DNA from: Eubacteriales bacterium
GTDB taxonomy: Bacteria; Bacillota; Clostridia; Christensenellales; CAG-138
Assembly (NCBI GenBank): GCA_028703645.1
Contig: JAQVML010000012.1
Location: 1 to 10,798 of the forward strand
Length of the DNA stretch: 10,798 nucleotides
Reading direction: 5' to 3'
A model generated the notes under the pieces. It saw only the letters and a list, made by a program, of their open reading frames with translations. It had not been told where the DNA came from and ran no database searches. Of this stretch, positions 6,735-10,798 are shown in pieces; within the stretch, counting starts at the first letter, position 1; every line of letters starts with the position of its first letter. Both the position numbers and the translations under genes were made by a program.

Positions 6735-9022
6735 AACATATCCTGTGGGTTTACCTCGACCATGGCGAAGAGCTCGTCCCGATGATCTGCGGCAAACGTA
6801 TAGATCGTTTGGATCGCGCTGCTGAGTCGCGCCGTGCGCAGCAGCTTGATCAGTATTTGGTAACGGTAGGCACGCTGTTTTCTTTTAATGGGCGCGGGGG
6901 ATGCGCTGTAAAGCAAAATATCCTTTTTGCCCGCGTCGCCGAGGCGTTCGTCCAGCGCAAGCTTGAGTTGTTCCGCATAAGCGGAGACGCCGGAAGCGAG
7001 GGCAGACTCATCGTCGGACGAAAACAGAATGCGGATAAACAGCGAAAACGGCGGAAAGATGGCTTTCTTTCGCTGTTCGAGTTCGTAGGTGTAGAAGCTC
7101 TTATAATCGTGACCTTTCGCAAAGCGGATGGCGGGATGCGCGGGCGAATAGGTCTGGATAACCACACGTCCCGGGGTTTCGTCCCGGCCTGCGCGCCCTG
7201 CAACCTGGGTTAGCAGTTGAAAGGTGCGCTCCGTACTGCGATAGTCGGGAATCAGCAGCGTCGAATCCGCCGCGACCACGCCGACCAGCGTCACATTGGG
7301 AAAATCGTGACCCTTGGCGATCATCTGCGTGCCGACGAGAAACTGTGCCTCGCCGCGCGCAAACGCGCCAAGCATCTGCTGCATCGTGTCTTTTGTACGG
7401 ATGGTGTCCGTATCCATGCGAAGGGTAACGGCCTTCGGAAAGAGATTGTGCAGCGCTTCCTCCACCTGCTCGGTGCCGATGCCGAAATACTTGATAAACG
7501 GCTTTCCACAGGCGGGGCATTTGGTAGGCAGGGGCTTGACCGAGCCACAGAAATGACACCGCAGACGGTTTTCACCCTTGTGATACGTCATGGAGATATC
7601 GCAATCGTCACAGAGGACGACGTGACCGCAGTTTCGGCAGGAGACGAAGGTGGAATAACCCCTTCGGTTGATGAATAGCATCGCCTGCTGGCCTCGTTCG
7701 AGGCACTCGCCAAGGTATTGTGCGAGTTTTCCGCTGAAGATGCCGTTGTTGCCTGCCTGAAACTCCTGCCGCATGTCGATGATTTCGACCTCGGGCAGAG
7801 GGCGGTTTTGAACGCGCCCGGGAAGCTCGAGTAACTGGTAGCGTCCCGAGAGCGCGCGATAGTAGGAGAGAAGGGAAGGCGTTGCGCTGCCTAGCAGCAG
7901 CGGAGCGCCAAACTGTTTTGCGCGGTAGGTGGCGACATCCAGCGCGTTGTAGCGCGGAACGGTCTCGCTCTGATAACTACCCTCGTGCTCTTCGTCTACG
8001 ATGATGAGGCCAACGTTTTGCATGGGAGCAAAGACCGCGCTTCGTGCGCCGACCGCGACGCGTGCCTTACCGAGGCGGATTCTGCGCCATTCGTCAAAGC
8101 GTTCGCCCGCGGAGAGCCTGCTGTGCAACACCGCGATTCCGTCCGAAAACCGCTCTTGAAAGAGGCCGACGGTCTGCGGTGTCAGCGAAATTTCCGGCAC
8201 GAGCATAATCGCTTGCCGATCCGAGGCGAGACAGCGCTCGATTGCGTGCATATATACCTCAGTCTTGCCGCTGCCGGTGACGCCGTGCAGCAGGAGCGTT
8301 CCGCTCTTTGCCTCCATCGCCGCTGTGATTGCGTCCACCGCGTGTTGCTGATCCGCGTTGAGCGTGACCTGCTTGTCTACGGTGAGTGCGCTGATGTTCG
8401 GACGACGAAAGGTCACGTGTCCGCCTTCGACCACGTATCCGCGCTTGATCAGCGCAGAGATCGCGCCCTGCGCGTCCGGCACATAGGCCAGCACGTCGCT
8501 CACCGTCATCTCGATACCGGTGGTCTTGAGCGTTTCGAGCACTTCATATTGCTTCGGTGCGCGCGGCTTTCCGCTCTTATCCAGCAGGGAGAGCAGTTGG
8601 GCATCGACCTCGTCCGGCTTTGCTAGTTGAATAGTGCGCTCAATCTTCTCTTTGATCTTTGAGCCGCGCATCTGCGCCGGAATCATGAGTCGCAGCGCAT
8701 CCACCAGCAGACAGTAATAGCTCTTTTGCATCCAATACGCCAGCTCAATCTGTTCCGGCGTGAGGATGGGGTAGGGCTCGATGATACGAAGCAACGGCTT
8801 GAGCGAAACGGGAGTCGGCCCTTTTTCGTCCGGTTCTGTTGGCTTTTCTGCCGCTTCGATCACGCGGATGACGAACCCTTCGCGCTGGCGGTTTCCGTTG
8901 CCAAACGGCACGAGGACATGGCTGCCGACTTGTACCAGCATGTCTTGCGGCACGAGGTATGTGTAGAGCCGGTCTACATTTGCATGTGCAATGTCAACGA
9001 TGACTTCGCAGGTATGTTCCAT
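6731..9022 (-). CDS. priA: Primosomal protein N', replication-restart helicase PriA
   Basis: PriA is a 3'-to-5' superfamily 2 helicase that recognises stalled forks and reloads the replicative helicase. The 763 residues are of normal length. Visible in order: the N-terminal 3'-DNA-binding domain (about 5-110), Walker A GVTGSGKT (247-254), Walker B DEEH (343-346), eight zinc-binding cysteines (462, 465, 471, 474, 489, 492, 502, 505), motif V around GTQMIAKGHDFPNV (564-577), and motif VI QVAGRAGR (606-613). All key residues are intact. The ATG at 9022 is chosen because GGAGG lies eight bases upstream; the GTG at 9031 overlaps that site. The gene follows rpoZ after 222 bases, and coaBC, often found between them, is absent. 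The stop overlaps the first ABC gene as ATGA. Confidence 0.97.
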   Translation of the reverse strand: MEHTCEVIVDIAHANVDRLYTYLVPQDMLVQVGSHVLVPFGNGNRQREGFVIRVIEAAEKPTEPDEKGPTPVSLKPLLRIIEPYPILTPEQIELAYWMQKSYYCLLVDALRLMIPAQMRGSKIKEKIERTIQLAKPDEVDAQLLSLLDKSGKPRAPKQYEVLETLKTTGIEMTVSDVLAYVPDAQGAISALIKRGYVVEGGHVTFRRPNISALTVDKQVTLNADQQHAVDAITAAMEAKSGTLLLHGVTGSGKTEVYMHAIERCLASDRQAIMLVPEISLTPQTVGLFQERFSDGIAVLHSRLSAGERFDEWRRIRLGKARVAVGARSAVFAPMQNVGLIIVDEEHEGSYQSETVPRYNALDVATYRAKQFGAPLLLGSATPSLLSYYRALSGRYQLLELPGRVQNRPLPEVEIIDMRQEFQAGNNGIFSGKLAQYLGECLERGQQAMLFINRRGYSTFVSCRNCGHVVLCDDCDISMTYHKGENRLRCHFCGSVKPLPTKCPACGKPFIKYFGIGTEQVEEALHNLFPKAVTLRMDTDTIRTKDTMQQMLGAFARGEAQFLVGTQMIAKGHDFPNVTLVGVVAADSTLLIPDYRSTERTFQLLTQVAGRAGRDETPGRVVIQTYSPAHPAIRFAKGHDYKSFYTYELEQRKKAIFPPFSLFIRILFSSDDESALASGVSAYAEQLKLALDERLGDAGKKDILLYSASPAPIKRKQRAYRYQILIKLLRTARLSSAIQTIYTFAADHRDELFAMVEVNPQDML

Positions 9023-9119
9023 GCCGTTCACCTCCCGTTTGAGTGCGTATTAGCGTTTTCATTTGATTGGGTTGTAGAGAAAGTAGTTTTACGCAGAAAA
9101 TTCGCCAAAACAGCAATAA

Positions 9120-9133
9120 GCCCGCAAGCGGGC
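9120..9133 (-). terminator. Compact GC hairpin between rpoZ and priA
   Basis: GCCCG and CGGGC form a perfect stem around a four-base loop (CTTG on the minus strand). It is followed on the minus strand by TTATTGCTGTTTT, a broken U-run. It may be a weak terminator or attenuator between rpoZ and priA, or an RNA-stabilising hairpin. No convincing promoter was found between it and priA, so some readthrough would be needed unless a weak promoter was missed. Confidence 0.4.
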
Positions 9134-9209
9134 CTTTGCAAAGCCGATGCCGCAACGAAACAAAGCCGGAATGCGGATTCGGCAAGAATTCATATCATGT
9201 CGTATAGAA

Positions 9210-9228
9210 ACGGGAATGACGATCCCGT
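9210..9228 (-). terminator. Candidate weak terminator after rpoZ
   Basis: ACGGGA and TCCCGT form a six-base stem with a seven-base loop, followed on the minus strand by TTCTAT. It starts 17 bases after the rpoZ stop. The stem is short and the tail is not a clean U-run, so termination would be partial. CCCG (9224-9227) can alternatively pair with CGGG at 9237-9240, giving a competing four-base stem. Confidence 0.4.
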
Positions 9229-9244
9229 GTAAAAATCGGGCTTG

Positions 9245-9445
9245 TCAGTCCTGATAGAATTCCTTCGGATATTCCAGATGGAGTTTACCCGTGTAGAGTT
9301 CATCTACGGCGACGGAAACAGGCTTGCGGCCGTCTAACTTATCCGGATCCGATTGCAATTGGCGCGCTCTCTGCGCAACTGCGGTCACCAGCATATACCG
9401 GCACCCCGCGATATCGATCAGTTCATTCAACGGTAAGTTCATCAT
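9245..9445 (-). CDS. rpoZ: RNA polymerase omega subunit
   Basis: Omega is the small subunit that helps fold and hold the beta' subunit of RNA polymerase. The 66 residues match the short Firmicutes form. Diagnostic segments are RYMLVTAVAQRARQL (residues 16-30) and KPVSVAVDELYTGKL (41-55), corresponding to the conserved omega helices and the turn after them. Two consecutive ATG codons stand at 9445 and 9442. The first overlaps the gmk stop by four bases and has AGGAG six bases upstream; the second would be nine bases away, and either could be used. Position directly after gmk is the standard arrangement, consistent with one operon. Confidence 0.95.
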   Translation of the reverse strand: MMNLPLNELIDIAGCRYMLVTAVAQRARQLQSDPDKLDGRKPVSVAVDELYTGKLHLEYPKEFYQD

Positions 9446-10071
9446 AATGCACTCCTGCCTCCTTGTAGCTTCTCAATCAATTCGTTGTTTCTGGAAACCT
9501 TGCAGCGTTCCGCCACGATGATATCCTCTGTGCGCGCAATCGCGAGGTCGAGAATATCGTTTACAACAATATAATCGTATTGATTGATGTATTTCATTTC
9601 CTGATACGCCGTCTCAAAACGGCGATCTATCGCTTCGGAACTTTCGGTTCCGCGGTGAATGAGGCGGGATTTCAGCTCGCTCATGGAAGGCGGCGCGATA
9701 AAGATCAGCACCGCGTCCGGATAAGCAGCCTTGACGCGCATGGCGCCCTGAACGTCGATCTCAAGAATGACGCTGCGGCCTTCGGCAAGCTCCTGCTCGA
9801 CAAAGCTCTTCGGCGTACCATAGTAATGGGTGTTAAACACGCGCATATACTCGAGGAACGCGCCGCTGTTGATCATGTTTTGAAACTCTTCTTCGGTTTT
9901 GAAGAAGTAATGAACGCCGTCGATTTCGCCGGGACGCGGGGGACGCGTCGTTGCGGAGACAGACATACGAATGTCGCTGTTGCGCGAAATCAGTGAGATA
10001 TTGATGGTGCCTTTGCCAACGCCGGCAGGGCCGGAGATGACCAAAAGAAGGCCTTTTCGATTCTGTGTCAT
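9442..10071 (-). CDS. gmk: Guanylate kinase
   Basis: Gmk phosphorylates GMP to GDP with ATP, which is needed for GTP and (p)ppGpp pools, in the cytoplasm. The 209 residues are of normal length. Motifs are the P-loop GPAGVGKGT (14-22), the GMP-binding stretch SATTRPPRPGE (39-49) with YYGT (83-86), DVQGA (106-110), and the lid with RGTES (140-144). The P-loop has Ala where many family members have Ser, a conservative change. AGGAG lies eight bases before the ATG. It follows remA after 32 bases, and its stop overlaps the rpoZ start as ATGA. Intact and confidently assigned. Confidence 0.97.
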   Translation of the reverse strand: MTQNRKGLLLVISGPAGVGKGTINISLISRNSDIRMSVSATTRPPRPGEIDGVHYFFKTEEEFQNMINSGAFLEYMRVFNTHYYGTPKSFVEQELAEGRSVILEIDVQGAMRVKAAYPDAVLIFIAPPSMSELKSRLIHRGTESSEAIDRRFETAYQEMKYINQYDYIVVNDILDLAIARTEDIIVAERCKVSRNNELIEKLQGGRSAL

Positions 10072-10088
10072 GGATGGTTCTCCTCTCG

Positions 10089-10112
10089 TCGTCAGTCGTC
10101 TCGTCAGTCGTC
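10089..10112. repeat. Perfect 12-base tandem duplication across the remA stop codon
   Basis: TCGTCAGTCGTC occurs twice head to tail (10089-10100 and 10101-10112). The first-translated copy (10101-10112) holds the remA stop TGA at 10106-10104. The second copy repeats the same sequence, with a second in-frame TGA, in the gap before gmk. The duplication lengthens the remA-gmk gap without changing either protein. Confidence 0.9.
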
Positions 10113-10367
10113 GGCTTCGTCCGCTTTTGTGTCGAGCCGGTTTGCGATGGTCTCCGGCTGAATGGCGGAGAGTATCACGTGGTCGCTGTCCGTTATGACG
10201 ACGGCTCTGGTACGCCGTCCGCAGGTTGCGTCAATCAGGCGGCCGCTTTCGCGCGCTTCCTGAACGATGCGCTTGATGGGCGCGGATTCCGGGCTGACAA
10301 TCGCGATCAGGCGATCTGCCGAAACGATATTGCCAAAGCCGATATTCACAAGCCGCAAGTTCATCAT
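10104..10367 (-). CDS. remA: RemA family DNA-binding regulator (DUF370)
   Basis: RemA is a small Firmicutes DNA-binding protein that in Bacillus subtilis activates biofilm matrix and osmoprotection genes. The 87 residues include the nearly invariant blocks VNIGFGNIVSADRLIAIVSP (7-26), GRRTRAVVITDSDHVILSA (50-68) and QPETIANRL (70-78). The acidic tail (KADEADD) is variable. The first of two consecutive ATG codons (10367) is chosen because TAGGAG lies nine bases upstream; from the second ATG the spacing would be 12. Position between yicC and gmk is the classic Firmicutes arrangement. In Clostridia lacking the Bacillus matrix genes its targets are unclear. Confidence 0.95.
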   Translation of the reverse strand: MMNLRLVNIGFGNIVSADRLIAIVSPESAPIKRIVQEARESGRLIDATCGRRTRAVVITDSDHVILSAIQPETIANRLDTKADEADD

Positions 10368-10381
10368 AAAGGGCTGCTCCT

Positions 10382-10406
10382 ATACTAAAAATCTAGTAGT
10401 ATTGTA
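10382..10406 (-). promoter_or_regulatory. Possible remA -10 element and leader hairpin
   Basis: On the minus strand TACAAT (10406-10401) could be a -10 box, preceded by AT-rich sequence but no clear -35. ATACTA and TAGTAT (arms at 10382-10387 and 10397-10402) form a six-base inverted repeat ending one or two bases before the remA ribosome binding site. The hairpin and the -10 overlap, so both cannot act in the same transcript starting here. It might instead matter in readthrough RNA from yicC. Confidence 0.25.
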
Positions 10407-10426
10407 AAATACGGGTTATTTAACTT

Positions 10427-10446
10427 TTTTGCACCTGTTCGCGAAT
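10427..10446 (-). repeat. Decayed second copy of the yicC 3' end
   Basis: These 20 bases match 10495-10514, inside the yicC end, at 18 of 20 positions. On the minus strand both copies read Ile-Arg-Glu-Gln-Val-Gln in the right frame, and the two differences are synonymous (CAA/CAG, GTA/GTG). Weaker similarity continues upstream to an ATC codon. The second copy ends in Lys-Ser-stop and sits in an 18-codon open frame (10420-10476) starting eight bases after the yicC stop. It is probably a gene-end duplication, not a functional gene. Confidence 0.6.
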
Positions 10447-10484
10447 CTGTACGATTCTAAATTCTGATTTAATCATTACAGGGC

Positions 10485-10798
10485 TTATTCGATGTTTTGT
10501 ACTTGTTCGCGAATTTTCTCGATCTCCGCTTTGCCGGTGAGCACGAGCTTTGTCAGCTCGCCGTCGTTGGCCTTGGAGCCGATGGTGTTAAATTCGCGAT
10601 TCATCTCCTGCACCACGAAGTCGAGCTTTCGTCCCGAAGGTTCGGGATCGAAAAGCAGGCTTCTCAACTGCGCGATATGGCTGTGCAGACGGGAGATTTC
10701 CTCGTCGATGCTCGCCTTGTCCGCAAAGAGCGCAACCTCGGTCGCGAGACGCGCGCGGTCGACTTCCACGTTGCCGAGCAGAGTCGTAATACGCTCGT
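10485..10798 (-). CDS. yicC: YicC/YloC family endoribonuclease, C-terminal part (5' end off window)
   Basis: About 103 C-terminal residues are visible, beginning at the window edge with the ERITTLLGNVEVDRARL region; the full family is about 290 residues. Recognisable segments are ALFADKASIDEEISRLHSHI, GRKLDFVVQEMNREFNTI, and the characteristic terminus EIEKIREQVQNIE. This is the DUF1732-type C-terminal domain of the YicC/YloC family, reported to be RNA-cleaving. The gene stands before remA and gmk, the usual Firmicutes order. A GTG inside the visible part (10769) is only an internal codon, since the reading frame stays open to the edge. Just after the stop codon lies a decayed copy of its own 3' end. 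Confidence 0.93.
   Translation of the reverse strand, partial: ERITTLLGNVEVDRARLATEVALFADKASIDEEISRLHSHIAQLRSLLFDPEPSGRKLDFVVQEMNREFNTIGSKANDGELTKLVLTGKAEIEKIREQVQNIE

Noticed and set aside
9023..9031. GTG start for priA
   Set aside because: The codon overlaps the GGAGG that is ideally placed for the ATG at 9022.
8726..9232. Plus-strand open frame reaching into the rpoZ-priA gap
   Set aside because: Most of it is antisense to the priA 5' end. The part in the gap reads through the hairpins and shows no family similarity.
10420..10476. 18-codon frame as a real small gene
   Set aside because: No ribosome binding site is visible, and its second half is explained by duplication of the yicC end. 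It is kept as a finding, not as a gene.
1..10798. Insertion sequence ends, integrase or attachment sites bounding the accessory block
   Set aside because: No transposase or recombinase frame was found, and no matching direct repeats were seen at the priA and def edges. Mobility is not supported.

Overview
The window comes from a low-G+C-lineage (Firmicutes/Bacillota) bacterium, most likely a Clostridia-type organism of moderate base composition. This rests on the conserved minus-strand order yicC-remA-gmk-rpoZ-priA followed by def-fmt, on RemA (a protein typical of Firmicutes), on strong AGGAGG-type ribosome binding sites before nearly every gene, and on a short omega subunit. No genus can be named from what is visible.

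Layout, left to right: fmt (3' part cut off by the window edge) and def are read on the minus strand and overlap by ATGA. def has its own near-consensus promoter (912-940). A divergent intergenic region with several short repeats separates def from a plus-strand gene (1117-2118). That gene encodes an Xre-type helix-turn-helix fused to a LiaI/LiaF-like four-helix membrane module and a LiaF-type C-terminal beta domain. A bidirectional hairpin terminator (2143-2180) lies between it and a convergent minus-strand run: a TauE/SafE (TSUP) permease, two ABC half-transporters forming a heterodimeric exporter, and priA. Upstream of priA is a 222-base gap with two hairpins, then rpoZ, gmk, remA and the 3' part of yicC (cut by the right edge).

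How the genes fit together: the core genes cover replication restart (PriA), GMP phosphorylation (Gmk), RNA polymerase (omega), RNA turnover (YicC), matrix/osmotic gene regulation (RemA), and N-terminal formyl-methionine handling (Def, Fmt). The accessory block (TSUP, two ABC exporters, Xre-LiaF fusion) sits exactly between priA and def-fmt, which are usually neighbours. The first ABC gene overlaps priA by ATGA, so the exporter appears translationally coupled to a housekeeping operon. The Xre-LiaF protein is a candidate membrane-linked envelope-stress regulator next to an exporter, but a regulatory link is inference only.

The most interesting small-scale signals are a duplicated 3' end of yicC just downstream of its stop codon, a perfect 12-base tandem duplication across the remA stop codon, and a composite degenerate ATPase site split between the two ABC subunits. 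No RNA genes, insertion sequences or CRISPR arrays were seen, and no gene-free stretch exceeds 300 bases.
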